A DNA stretch of 64,000 nucleotides from a bacterium. GTDB lineage: Bacteria > B130-G9. Positions 47,013-55,545 of this stretch are shown piece by piece. The position numbers and the translations under genes are program-made. The first letter of the stretch is position 1. The number at the start of each line of letters is the position of its first letter. Location: assembly GCA_035527515.1 (NCBI GenBank), contig DATLAJ010000146.1, forward strand, positions 65,406-129,405, given 5' to 3'. A model generated the notes under the pieces. It was given only the letters and a program-made list of their open reading frames with translations. It was not told the DNA's origin and searched no databases.

Positions 47013-47915
47013 GTGAGCGTAGAAACTGAGCATGTCAAGGTTGCGGTTGGGGTCCCGTGCTACAATGCGGCCGCCACTATTGGCGCCTGTATCGCATCGC
47101 TCGGCGAGCAGACGCGCACGCCTGATGAGATAATCGTTGTGGATGACGGCTCCACGGACAACAGCGGCCTCCTTGCCGGATACGCTGGTGCGGAGGTCAT
47201 CTCCCCGGGCGAGAACGTGGGGCTATCCGCGGCGAGAAACCTGCTGTGGCAGCATACGGATGCCGACATCATTCTTTTCGTAGATGCGGACACGGTTGCG
47301 CGCAGCGACTTGCTGGAAAAGCTGCTCAAGCACTATGTGTCCCCCGAGGTTGGCGGCGTTGGGGGGCAGGCGGTCGAGGCGCGTATCGAGAGCATTTATG
47401 ACCTTTGGCGGAAGTTCAGCGCGGCGCAGACTCTCGGGGACCGGGTGCTCGAGGACGCGCAGGTGCTGTTTGGTCTTTGCTGCTCCTACCGCCGGTCTGT
47501 GCTCGAGCAGGCGACCGGCTTCGACCCGTATTTTCGGACCAACGGGGAGGACCACGACATCAGCATTCGGATACGAAAGGTCGGCCACAGGCTGGTTTAC
47601 GAACCGGCCGCGGTCGTCGAGCATTACAGGACGGACACGTTCAGGTCGCTGATGAGAATGCTATATCGTTACGAGCTGTTCACGCAGGTTGCGAAGATGC
47701 GAAACGGCGTCCTGATCGAGAACCATTACAGGACATTCTGGAGACGCGTCGGCTTTTTCTTCGGACGTCTTTCACAAATTGCTAGTAGGATGCGAGGCTT
47801 CAAGTTCGCTTTGATCGACCTGGCGGCGCTGGTTCCCGTCTTCGCCGCGTGCTACAGGGCGAAGTCCCTGGCGAGGCAGGGGCTCGCGAGGTCGAGGGCG
47901 CACTCGAATGTGTAA
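47013..47915 (+). CDS. Family 2 glycosyltransferase
   Basis: This 300-residue protein is paralogous to the protein at 33556: VAVGVPCYNAAATIGACIASL, DEIIVVDDGSTDNS, FVDADTVARSD (DXD about residue 92), FGLCCSYRRSVLEQATGFDP and YFRTNGEDHDI, with a basic, partly hydrophobic C-terminal region. It starts with GTG directly after a repeat remnant, and no strong SD is evident. Its last 33 codons and about 25 bp beyond are duplicated at 49930-50054, on the far side of a restriction-modification pair. Confidence 0.88.
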   Translation: MSVETEHVKVAVGVPCYNAAATIGACIASLGEQTRTPDEIIVVDDGSTDNSGLLAGYAGAEVISPGENVGLSAARNLLWQHTDADIILFVDADTVARSDLLEKLLKHYVSPEVGGVGGQAVEARIESIYDLWRKFSAAQTLGDRVLEDAQVLFGLCCSYRRSVLEQATGFDPYFRTNGEDHDISIRIRKVGHRLVYEPAAVVEHYRTDTFRSLMRMLYRYELFTQVAKMRNGVLIENHYRTFWRRVGFFFGRLSQIASRMRGFKFALIDLAALVPVFAACYRAKSLARQGLARSRAHSNV

Positions 47916-47941
47916 TAGATCTGTTGCGATGACTCTCACCG
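47817..47941 (+). repeat. Long direct repeat, left copy (3' end of glycosyltransferase)
   Basis: This segment, from GACCTGGCGGCGCTGG to the end of the glycosyltransferase and slightly beyond, recurs at 49930-50054. Within the coding part only two differences are seen in about 100 bp (AAG/ACG and ATG/ACG triplets). The last 25 bp are less alike. The repeats flank the restriction-modification genes. Confidence 0.92.
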
Positions 47942-48087
47942 CAGAGGCTCGAAGACCACGAGGTAGGAGGTATTGAGATTCTCTTGCAGCACGCTTACAG
48001 TTAATGAACTGTAGGCCAATAGAGGTCTGGCTTCGGTGTTGCATACAGCGGGAAGCACCAAAGGGGCAGTTTGATGAATAAGGAATC

Positions 48088-48678
48088 ATGGGAAACCTCG
48101 CTGATTACTACTGTGCATTACTGAAGTGGGAGCAAGCGCCGCCGGCGCGACTGGTCGATCCATGGCCACTTGAACTGCGCCAAGCGGTCGAGGACGAGAT
48201 CAGGCATGCCGTGCTGAAGAGCGGCATCAAAGGAGAGTTTTGCCCAATCCGGCCCAACAGCACAAACCAGTCCATCGGGAATCAGGTAGAGGCTTTTGTC
48301 GTGAACCGCCTCATCCCCCACGGTTCTTCATATTGCATATCTCCCTGCCCCGGTGCCGGTTACCCAGATAAGATGCTCGCCCACAGCGCATCGACGCTTG
48401 AAATACCACTGGAGTTGAAAGCTACCAGTGATTGGAATCCGAGCGACACGAATCGTAGAGTATTAACTTCGTCCTCGCACAAGTTGCGCCAGCAATTCAG
48501 AACGCCCATTTATCACCTTCTTATGACTGTCCTCTATACAAATACTCGGGACTGCGCACGCATCGATGCGATACGTCTCGATTTTCTTGAACCTACAACA
48601 TCGGTCAATGTGAGACTTGAGGCTTCCGTGAACCACAAGATCCTCGCAACGGGCCCACACCACAGCGTTATCATTTAG
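48088..48678 (+). CDS. Predicted type II restriction endonuclease (PD-(D/E)XK)
   Basis: This 196-residue protein resembles no family I can name, but it carries a clear nuclease pattern: GYPD94 followed after 14 residues by E109-L-K111 in IPLELKAT. It stands one base before a DNA methyltransferase gene on the same strand. Together with the methyltransferase this strongly suggests a restriction endonuclease; the recognition site is unknown. Codon use and base composition are visibly AT-richer than neighbouring genes, consistent with transfer. No signal or membrane segment is seen. The start is ATG 48088, with GGAATC upstream as a weak SD. Confidence 0.75.
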   Translation: MGNLADYYCALLKWEQAPPARLVDPWPLELRQAVEDEIRHAVLKSGIKGEFCPIRPNSTNQSIGNQVEAFVVNRLIPHGSSYCISPCPGAGYPDKMLAHSASTLEIPLELKATSDWNPSDTNRRVLTSSSHKLRQQFRTPIYHLLMTVLYTNTRDCARIDAIRLDFLEPTTSVNVRLEASVNHKILATGPHHSVII

Positions 48679-48679
48679 A

Positions 48680-49918
48680 ATGCGTGACGAGCGAGCCATC
48701 CTGAGCAAGGTTTCCCCGCGCAGCGGGTTCTCCGGTGAGGCTCTTCCCCTTTTCGATTCGGAACCATTTACAGCGGATGTGGTCCAACATCTTGACAACC
48801 ATGCAATCCCTGTTTATCGGGGAGAGTTCTGGACATCCAAACAGAGGCAAGCTCACTCTATCCACGAAGTGTCATACCGGGGCTGTTACAAGCCACAGCT
48901 GCCTGCCTTTTTTATTAGGCGTTTTTGCGAGCCAGGCGACGTAGTTTTCGATCCATTTATGGGCCGCGGCACAACTCTCATAGAGGCACAGTTGCACGGT
49001 TGTCGAGCAATTGGGAATGACATCAATCCACTAGGTAGCATTCTCATTAGACCTAGATTATGTCCGCCTACTATGATGGAAATCTATAAGCGATTGGCCA
49101 ACCTGGATTTGCATTATGCCGGTCCAAAGGACGAGGAACTCCTCGTCTTCTTTCATCCCGACACATTGAATGAGCTATACGCCTGGAGACTGTACTTTAA
49201 GCACCGAATTAACGAGAACAAATACGACAGAACCGACGCATGGCTTCAGATGGTCGCATGTAACCGGCTTACAGGACATTCACCAGGATTCTTCTCTGTT
49301 TACACGCTTCCGCCGAATCAGGCAGCTTCTGTGAAGAGTCAGCGACGCATCAATGACCGGAAGGAACAGCACCCCGAATATCGGGACACAAAAGAGCTCA
49401 TAATGAGAAAGTCAAAACGACTTCTTCGGGACCCGTTGCCCAAGCACTTTTTTCGGAGAGATTATTCCCTCTATTGCTTATCAGCAGATAAAATGACTCC
49501 AATTCCTTCACAGTCCATTAAGCTAGTCGTAACCTCTCCACCTTTCCTTGATAATATCAACTACATCCAGGATAATTGGCTCCGAATGTGGTTCTGTGAC
49601 ATTCAGGTCGCGACCGACAATGTTTGGCAGTGCCACCACTTGGCTGATTGGCTAGAGAAGATGACACGGACTTTCGTGGAACTCAAGCGGCTCCTGATTG
49701 AGAATGGAATTATTGCCTTTGAAGTCGGGGAGATGCGTAAAGGTCGCCTCCAATTAGAGAATGAGGTAGTTGGGGCGGCCATCCGCGCTGGGCTGTTCCC
49801 AGAGTGCATAATGATCAATTCACAGCGCTTCACAAAAACATCGAATTGCTGGGGTGTTACTAATAACACAAGAGGCACCAATACAAACCGGATAGTGGTT
49901 CTAAAAAAGCGTCCCTAG
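48680..49918 (+). CDS. Site-specific DNA methyltransferase, N4-cytosine type
   Basis: This 412-residue modification enzyme has the SAM-binding motif I DPFMGRGTTLIEAQ at 91-104, with NDINPLG shortly after, and the catalytic motif IV TSPPFLDNINYIQ at 285-297. SPPF/Y is typical of N4-cytosine (sometimes N6-adenine) methylases. Motif I precedes IV by about 190 residues, an alpha-like order with the target-recognition region in between. It should protect the sites cut by the adjacent endonuclease. Base composition is AT-richer than the surroundings. The gene ends inside the boundary of a direct repeat. Confidence 0.88.
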   Translation: MRDERAILSKVSPRSGFSGEALPLFDSEPFTADVVQHLDNHAIPVYRGEFWTSKQRQAHSIHEVSYRGCYKPQLPAFFIRRFCEPGDVVFDPFMGRGTTLIEAQLHGCRAIGNDINPLGSILIRPRLCPPTMMEIYKRLANLDLHYAGPKDEELLVFFHPDTLNELYAWRLYFKHRINENKYDRTDAWLQMVACNRLTGHSPGFFSVYTLPPNQAASVKSQRRINDRKEQHPEYRDTKELIMRKSKRLLRDPLPKHFFRRDYSLYCLSADKMTPIPSQSIKLVVTSPPFLDNINYIQDNWLRMWFCDIQVATDNVWQCHHLADWLEKMTRTFVELKRLLIENGIIAFEVGEMRKGRLQLENEVVGAAIRAGLFPECIMINSQRFTKTSNCWGVTNNTRGTNTNRIVVLKKRP

Positions 49919-49929
49919 GTGCGATTTCA

Positions 49930-50054
49930 GACCTGGCGGCGCTGGTTCCCGTCTTCGCCGCGTGCTACAGGGCGACGTCCCTGGCGAGGCAGGGGCTCGC
50001 GAGGTCGAGGGCGCACTCGAACGTGTAATAGCTCAATCGCGATGACTCGCACCG
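49930..50054 (+). repeat. Long direct repeat, right copy
   Basis: A duplicate of 47817-47941 that carries the last codons and stop of the glycosyltransferase gene but no start. It lies directly after the methyltransferase stop. It is a footprint of how the restriction-modification pair entered. Confidence 0.92.
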
Positions 50055-50090
50055 GCACGAGAGATCAAACTGGGGACTTGGGGCCAGACG

Positions 50091-50672
50091 CTAGAACTTC
50101 ACCGCGGGAGCTTCCTTTGCCTCTTTCGGCGCCTCGAAGTAAGTCGCCGGGTTCGTGCCGCGTATTCTGGCAAAGATAACGCCCGGGATGCCCTTTATGA
50201 ACTCGTTCAGTTCCTTCGCAGCGATATTGTAGCGGTACCTGGCGACAGAGATTCGGTTCTCGGTCCCGGCGAGCTCGTCCTGAAGGTTCAGAAAGTTCTG
50301 GCTGGCCTTGAGGTCGGGGTAATTCTCGACGACGACTAAAAGCCGCGCAAGCGCAGAAGTGAGGTTGTTGTTTGCGCCGATCTTGTCGGGAATGGTCTGG
50401 GCAGACCCGACCATGGCCCGCGCTTTGGTTATCTCGGTGAACACTTCCTTCTCGTGCTTGGCATATCCCTTTACAGTCTCGACCAAGTTCGGCACAAGGT
50501 CGTAGCGCCTCTGAAGCTGCGTCTCGACCTGTCCCCAGGACTCGGAGACCGCCTCGTCGAGCGAGACCACTTTGTTGTAGTTGCGGACGAACCAGCCTCC
50601 TGCCATAAGAAGAAACACCGCAAGGACGACCACAATGATCAGAACAACTTTGAGGCCTTTGCTCATCGCCAT
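50091..50672 (-). CDS. lemA: LemA family protein
   Basis: This 193-residue LemA protein has one N-terminal membrane helix (LKVVLIIVVVLAVFLLMAGGW) and then the coiled-coil domain NKVVSLDEAVSESWGQVETQ with LQRRYDLVPNLVETVKGYA, ENYPDLKASQNFLNLQDELA and RYRYNIAAKELNEFI. The protein is anchored with its helical body probably outside the cytoplasm; the molecular role is not known. Start ATG 50672 has an SD (AAGGAG) 7 nt away. It is preceded by a TPM-domain gene, a frequent partner. Confidence 0.94.
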   Translation of the reverse strand: MAMSKGLKVVLIIVVVLAVFLLMAGGWFVRNYNKVVSLDEAVSESWGQVETQLQRRYDLVPNLVETVKGYAKHEKEVFTEITKARAMVGSAQTIPDKIGANNNLTSALARLLVVVENYPDLKASQNFLNLQDELAGTENRISVARYRYNIAAKELNEFIKGIPGVIFARIRGTNPATYFEAPKEAKEAPAVKF

Positions 50673-50764
50673 TTGTCTCTCCTTAGTTCTTCCAAGATAT
50701 ATGCAAGCATTCCACTTCAAATGGATAACGTTCCGTGAAATCCCCGGGCAAAACCCTGTTCATG

Positions 50765-51541
50765 CTACCAAGACCCTGATGCGCCGCCGCCACCGAACGA
50801 GCCTCCACCAAACCCGCCGAACCCGCCAGAGAATCCGCCCGAGCTGCCTCCGCCAGACCAGAATCCACCTCTGCTCCCCAATCCGAATAAAGAGCCAAAG
50901 AACAGCAGGCGCCAGAACATACGGAAGAAAATCAGCAAGATGAGAAGGGGCAGCAGACCAAACGCGCCGCATCCAAACCCGTGGGCGGGCTGACGCCTCA
51001 AGGCATCGACCTTGGGAAGAGCAGCCAAGCCCTCCAGTTTGACGCCGTAGATCGAGGCAACGTGCTTGGCCACGGCCGTTGTGCCCAGCACGGTCCCCTG
51101 AGCGAACCGCCCATCCTTGAAATATGACAGGAAATACTGGCGCATCATCCGCCCGGCCATGCCGTCGGTGAACTTCGCCTCGAGCCCATATCCGACCTCA
51201 ATACGCATTTTCCTGTCGTCTTTGGCTATGAGGATTAAGACGCCGTTGTCCTTGCCCTTCTGGCCAACGCCCCACTCCTGAGCGAGCTCGACCGAATACG
51301 TCTCGAGGTCAAGCGGCGCTGTGGCATGCACCATGACAACGGCGACCTGCGCAGTAGTCTTCTTCTCAAGCTCGGAAAGAAGCGCTGTGAGCTTCACCTC
51401 GTCGGAGTGCTTGATGAGCCCTACGTAGTCGTTGACGTAGCCCTTGTAAGCTGGGAACTCCACACTGCCTGAGAGCGCCACCGATGCGGCTAGAATGAGG
51501 CATAGACTAGCCGCGGCCAAAAGTTTGCTGAAACGCATCAT
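50765..51541 (-). CDS. TPM-domain (YgcG/DUF477) membrane protein
   Basis: This 258-residue protein has a signal peptide, then a TPM domain (YVNDYVGLIKHSDEVKLTALL, LAQEWGVGQKGKDNGVLILIA, RIEVGYGLEAKFTDG). A membrane helix (LLPLLILLIFFRMFWRLLFFG) and a long Gly/Ser/Phe tail ending SFGGGGASGSW follow, the standard architecture. The TPM domain faces the periplasm; phosphatase or repair roles have been reported in plants, but the bacterial function is open. It is usually found with lemA, as here. Confidence 0.92.
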   Translation of the reverse strand: MMRFSKLLAAASLCLILAASVALSGSVEFPAYKGYVNDYVGLIKHSDEVKLTALLSELEKKTTAQVAVVMVHATAPLDLETYSVELAQEWGVGQKGKDNGVLILIAKDDRKMRIEVGYGLEAKFTDGMAGRMMRQYFLSYFKDGRFAQGTVLGTTAVAKHVASIYGVKLEGLAALPKVDALRRQPAHGFGCGAFGLLPLLILLIFFRMFWRLLFFGSLFGLGSRGGFWSGGGSSGGFSGGFGGFGGGSFGGGGASGSW

Positions 51542-51549
51542 GCCCTGGC

Positions 51550-52293
51550 TCAGAGCTCGTCGATCGCGATAGCCAGCTTGTCAAGCTCAGTCAGGTAGTC
51601 GGCGAATATGCCGTCAACTGTCTTGGCGTCAGGGACCTTCATCCCCTCCTTCAGCCTGAGAATCTCGACAAACGGGTCCGCAGACACATTAAACCTCTGC
51701 GCGGTCCTTTCGATCACATCGCGCCTTCCTTTTGGCAGCTCCTGACCCAGCAAGCGAAGCATGTTCCTGAAGACCGGGATGAATGATGTCAGCGACTCCG
51801 TAAGCAGCGAGGCGATGTTTCTCTTCAGAAGGCCTCGTTCAAGGTAGCCCTGCCGGACGCGAATTAGCTTGCCCTTGAGCTCGTGCTCGCACTGCAATCG
51901 GACGTTGCTCCTGTCGATCTCGAGGCTCCCAAACGGGTCTTCCCCATAAAGAGCGACGTGATTCTCCTGTATCTCCAGAAACTCTATCGGAAACACGTCA
52001 GCCGACCTTCGGATGTGCTCTTCGCTAATGAACAACGGCGCAACGATGCCTTTTTTGCGGCCCTTTGCAACGACCTTGAGGCTGTTGTTGAGCGCGGCCT
52101 GGGTAACCTCACCCAGAATGATCATCAGGTTTACGTTCGAGCGTTTGGGCACAAAGTCTGAGCCAGTCGCACTACCGTAGAGAATGATGGATTTAAGGTT
52201 CTCGCCGTGAAGCGCGATAATATCTTGGCAATATGGATTCAGGATTTGTATGACCTTTGGATTAAGCCCAGTCAGCCCTGATAGCTCTGCCAT
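51550..52293 (-). CDS. Nucleotidyltransferase-fold protein lacking catalytic aspartates
   Basis: This 247-residue protein has an N-terminal nucleotidyltransferase-like motif, ILYGSATGSDFVPKRSNVNL. Active polymerase-beta-like enzymes have GS...SDxDL; here both acidic positions are Asn (SNVNL), so nucleotidyl transfer is unlikely. The rest is helical (GLLKRNIASLLTESLTSFIP, FRNMLRLLG). Start ATG 52293 is favoured by GAGG 8 nt upstream over ATG 52299 or 52359. It sits between guaA and the TPM gene with short gaps, so it is probably in one transcript. A regulatory or binding role is inferred. Confidence 0.7.
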   Translation of the reverse strand: MAELSGLTGLNPKVIQILNPYCQDIIALHGENLKSIILYGSATGSDFVPKRSNVNLMIILGEVTQAALNNSLKVVAKGRKKGIVAPLFISEEHIRRSADVFPIEFLEIQENHVALYGEDPFGSLEIDRSNVRLQCEHELKGKLIRVRQGYLERGLLKRNIASLLTESLTSFIPVFRNMLRLLGQELPKGRRDVIERTAQRFNVSADPFVEILRLKEGMKVPDAKTVDGIFADYLTELDKLAIAIDEL

Positions 52294-52345
52294 ATTCATA
52301 TCCTCTTCGTTTCTCTCTGCCCCGAGCAGCTCGGGACCTCTTGAT

Positions 52346-53929
52346 CTATTCCCACTCAATTGTGCTCGGCGGCTTCGTGCTTATGTCATAGACGACACGG
52401 TTGACCCCGTCAACCTCATTTATGATGCGGCTGGAGATCGTGCCCAGCACGTCATAAGGCAGCTTCGCCCAATCGGCTGTCATCGCGTCGAGGCTCTTCA
52501 CGACCCGGATGGCGACCGCATTCTCATAGGTGCGCTCATCCCCCATCACGCCCACGCTCTTGACCGGCAGCAACACGGCGAACCACTGCCAAAGGTCATT
52601 ACTTAGGCCAGCCCTTTCGATCTCATCCCTGACAATCGTGTCGGCCTCTCGCAAAACCCCAAGCTGAGGCGGTGCGATGGGGCCAATTACCCGAACGGCC
52701 AGGCCAGGCCCCGGGAAGGGCTGCCTCATCAGGATGCGGTCTGGAATGCCGAGATTCTTGCCGATAACTCTGACCTCATCCTTGAAGAGCTCGCGGAGCG
52801 GCTCGATGAGCTTCAGCTTCATCCGCTCCGGCAGACCCCAGACATTGTGGTGGCCTTTGATGAGAGCGGAAGGCCCCCTAACAGGGACACTCTCGATAAC
52901 ATCCGGATACAACGTGCCCTGGGCGAGATACTCACAGTCCTCGAGCGAACTCGCCGTCTCCTCAAACACCTCGATGAACAGGTTGCCGATTATCTTGCGC
53001 TTCTCCTGCGGATCGGAGACGCCTCTGAGGGAGGAGAGGAATCTCTCGCTCGCAGTTACAGCAATCACGTTGATGCCGAGCTCCTCCCGGAGCATAGATG
53101 TGACCTGGTTGACCTCGCCCTCTCGCAGAAGGCCGTTATCAACGAAAATCGCGACCAGGTTCTCCCCGATTGCTCTCGAGAGAAGCACAGCAACGACGGT
53201 CGAGTCGACTCCGCCGCTCGTGGCGCAGACCACCTTCCCACTGCCGATGAGCTCTCTGCATCTTGCGATCTCGTGTTCGATGAACGAGTCCGGGGTCCAG
53301 TTTGGCCTGCAATTGCATATCCCGATGACGAAGTTCCGCAAAATGTTGCGCCCCTCGGTGGTGTGGGAGACCTCGGGATGGAACTGAACGCCAAATACGG
53401 GCCGACTGGTGTGCCTGATGGCTGCGTTTGGTGAATTGGCAGTTCTCGCTATTGTGATAAGCTCTGGCCCGAGAGATTCAACCCTGTCGCCATGGCTCAT
53501 CCAGACCGTCGTCTCACCTTGCACACCCTCACGCATTCCCTTGAAAAGATGGTCCTCCTTAAGTATCGAAAGCCTCGCGCTTCCATACTCACGACGCGAC
53601 GCTCTACTGACCGTGCCCCCGAAATGCTGGCCCAAAAGCTGCATCCCGTAGCAGATGCCAAGCATCGGGACCGGCGCATCGAGGATGCGCTGGTCGGGAA
53701 GCAGCACGCCTGCGGAGGAGAGATTCGCCGGGCCACCGGACAGGATTATGCCCTTGACGCCGTCTGAGAGCACACGCGAGGCATCCACGTTATAGGGAAG
53801 TATCTCAGAATAAACGTGGCCCTCCCGTACGCGCCTCGCGATCAGTTGGGTGTACTGGGAGCCGAAATCAAGAACTACAATGCGCTGCTGCTCAGGTGCG
53901 GTTGAAGATTCCTTATCAGGCGTGTTCAT
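52346..53929 (-). CDS. guaA: GMP synthase (glutamine-hydrolysing)
   Basis: GuaA (527 residues) converts XMP to GMP. The class I amidotransferase domain has VLDFGSQYTQLIARRVRE, the nucleophile in MLGICYGMQLLGQHFGG and GVQFHPEVSHT. The ATP-pyrophosphatase domain has CATSGGVDSTVVAVLLSRAI and GTLYPDVIES. The dimerisation domain ends with the typical TKPPSTIEWE. Start ATG 53929 is chosen over 54001, which lies within dnaN. Only 44 bp separate it from dnaN. Confidence 0.97.
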   Translation of the reverse strand: MNTPDKESSTAPEQQRIVVLDFGSQYTQLIARRVREGHVYSEILPYNVDASRVLSDGVKGIILSGGPANLSSAGVLLPDQRILDAPVPMLGICYGMQLLGQHFGGTVSRASRREYGSARLSILKEDHLFKGMREGVQGETTVWMSHGDRVESLGPELITIARTANSPNAAIRHTSRPVFGVQFHPEVSHTTEGRNILRNFVIGICNCRPNWTPDSFIEHEIARCRELIGSGKVVCATSGGVDSTVVAVLLSRAIGENLVAIFVDNGLLREGEVNQVTSMLREELGINVIAVTASERFLSSLRGVSDPQEKRKIIGNLFIEVFEETASSLEDCEYLAQGTLYPDVIESVPVRGPSALIKGHHNVWGLPERMKLKLIEPLRELFKDEVRVIGKNLGIPDRILMRQPFPGPGLAVRVIGPIAPPQLGVLREADTIVRDEIERAGLSNDLWQWFAVLLPVKSVGVMGDERTYENAVAIRVVKSLDAMTADWAKLPYDVLGTISSRIINEVDGVNRVVYDISTKPPSTIEWE

Positions 53930-53973
53930 CTGCCTAGCGTTTAGGAGTCGTCCCGGGACCGGCGCGTTCCCAG

Positions 53974-55200
53974 TCAGCGCCCCATCGGCATTATGATGCA
54001 AAGCTGCGTAGGCTCATCCTCGTCGGGCTTCAACACGCATCCTGAGGTCGACTCCGTCAGCTCAAGAACGACCCTCTCTGTCTCTATGATCTTAAGCACA
54101 TCCTCAAAAAAAGCAGCGTTATAGTCGATCTCAAGACTGTTCTCGTACCCCGTCTCTATGACTGGCTCCTCCGACTGGTCTCGACTGGCCTCACGCTCCT
54201 CGTTCTGCTTCTCGATTAACTGGGCCAAGCCATCTCCCTCATACTCCGCCTCGACCTCATCGGTCGCCTCGCCGATCTCAGCGTCCTCGCCAATGAGCCT
54301 CAACAAGCCATCTCTAAAGAAGAAACGAACCCTGCGCGTTCTGGGGTCTGAACAGATTGAGACTCGCTTCAGGACTGCATCAAGCTCGTCACGGGAGACC
54401 CTCACCTTAAACTTCGATGACTTGGGAATCACTGCTCGGTAGTCCGGATAATCCGCGTCTATCAACGTGGAGAGGAAAGTTAGCCTGTCGCTCTTGAACA
54501 GGAGCCGCCGTCTGTCCAGCCCCATCTGAACAGCATCATTCTCCCCAAACAGCCGCATGATCTCCTCAATGCTCTTCCTGGGAATGATCAATCCAACCGG
54601 CTTGTCGCCCTCGTGCTTGTAGCCTATATCTGCGAATTTGTAGGAGAGGCGATGGCTGTCGGTTGAGACCAAGATCGTCCCCGGCCCCTTGTCAGGAGCT
54701 AAAACATCCGAAACGGAAAACTCTATCAGTCCTCCGTTGAGGTATCTCCGAGCGTCATTCTCACACATCGACGAGATGACCTTGGCAAATGCAGACCGCA
54801 AAGCCCCGAAATCTATATCCGACAGACACTCAGGATCGTACTCCGGCATCGGCGGAAACTCCTCAGCCGGCAACCCAACAATCTTGAACGTTGCCCGGCC
54901 CGACTTCAGCTTCAGCCAATTGCCATCGAGCGTCTCAACCGTAACCTTTTCCTCCGGTAGCTGCCTGGCGATCTCGAAGACCTTCTTGGCCTGAACAACT
55001 ATCGAACCGGACCTGGCAACCTCTGCGCCCACCTTCTCCTGAACCGACACTGTCAGGTCTGTCGCATAGATCGTGACACCATCGTCTGTTGTCTCAAGAA
55101 GCGTCTCGGAAAGCATAGGATTGATGCTCCGCTGACCAGCAATCCCTTGAATATCCTGCAATCCCTTTAGAAAGTCCGCGGCCGCGGTTACGAATCTCAT
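53974..55200 (-). CDS. dnaN: DNA polymerase III sliding clamp (beta)
   Basis: DnaN (408 residues) forms the ring clamp that tethers polymerases to DNA. It has the three-domain clamp pattern with SINPMLSETLLETTDDGVTI, FPPMPEYD, VSTDSHRLSYK, IPRKSIEEIMRL, RLLFKSDRLTFLSTLIDADYPDY and the terminal CIIMPMGR. Domain 3 carries an extra acidic segment of about 35 residues (about 317-355, EKQNEEREASRDQSEEP) that makes it longer than the usual 365-375 residues. SD AGGAGGG precedes the ATG. It is not next to dnaA or recF; HU and guaA are its neighbours. Confidence 0.95.
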   Translation of the reverse strand: MRFVTAAADFLKGLQDIQGIAGQRSINPMLSETLLETTDDGVTIYATDLTVSVQEKVGAEVARSGSIVVQAKKVFEIARQLPEEKVTVETLDGNWLKLKSGRATFKIVGLPAEEFPPMPEYDPECLSDIDFGALRSAFAKVISSMCENDARRYLNGGLIEFSVSDVLAPDKGPGTILVSTDSHRLSYKFADIGYKHEGDKPVGLIIPRKSIEEIMRLFGENDAVQMGLDRRRLLFKSDRLTFLSTLIDADYPDYRAVIPKSSKFKVRVSRDELDAVLKRVSICSDPRTRRVRFFFRDGLLRLIGEDAEIGEATDEVEAEYEGDGLAQLIEKQNEEREASRDQSEEPVIETGYENSLEIDYNAAFFEDVLKIIETERVVLELTESTSGCVLKPDEDEPTQLCIIMPMGR

Positions 55201-55232
55201 ATCGCCCTCCTAACCATCATAGTGTTTATTGT

Positions 55233-55541
55233 CTATGTGGACGGCTCCGTGTCGCTCGATGCTGCACGGTTTGCTATGCGGCCCAGCAAAAGCCGGCTCG
55301 GTTTGAACACTACCTTCTGCCTCGGCCCAACAACAACCGTCTCGCCCGTCCTGGGGTTCCTCATAAAAGTCGCCCCATAACCTCTTGCCAAAAATGAGCC
55401 AAACCCTCTGAACTCAACCCGGCGCCCGTCCTGAAGCGCCTCCCTGATAGTCTCGAAAAAAACCTCGACCATAGGCTCGACCTGCCCGCCGGGCATTGAA
55501 GTTCGCCGCGAGACAGATCGCACGAAATCAGCCCTTCTCAA
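55233..55541 (-). CDS. HU/IHF-family DNA-binding protein
   Basis: A 102-residue nucleoid protein that bends DNA as a dimer. It has the helical N-terminus RRADFVRSVSRRT, then VEFRGFGSFLARGYGATF and the arm signature RNPRTGETVVV followed by KVVFKPSRLL. A short extra tail (RAASSDTEPST) follows. The start is TTG 55541, four bases after the DUF362 stop, positioned exactly where HU proteins begin. HU and IHF subunits cannot be told apart here. Confidence 0.94.
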   Translation of the reverse strand: MRRADFVRSVSRRTSMPGGQVEPMVEVFFETIREALQDGRRVEFRGFGSFLARGYGATFMRNPRTGETVVVGPRQKVVFKPSRLLLGRIANRAASSDTEPST

Positions 55542-55545
55542 TTCC

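Noticed and set aside
51550-52293. Nucleotidyltransferase as part of a toxin-antitoxin pair
   Set aside because: No HEPN partner is adjacent, the gene is embedded in a housekeeping run and the catalytic residues are missing.
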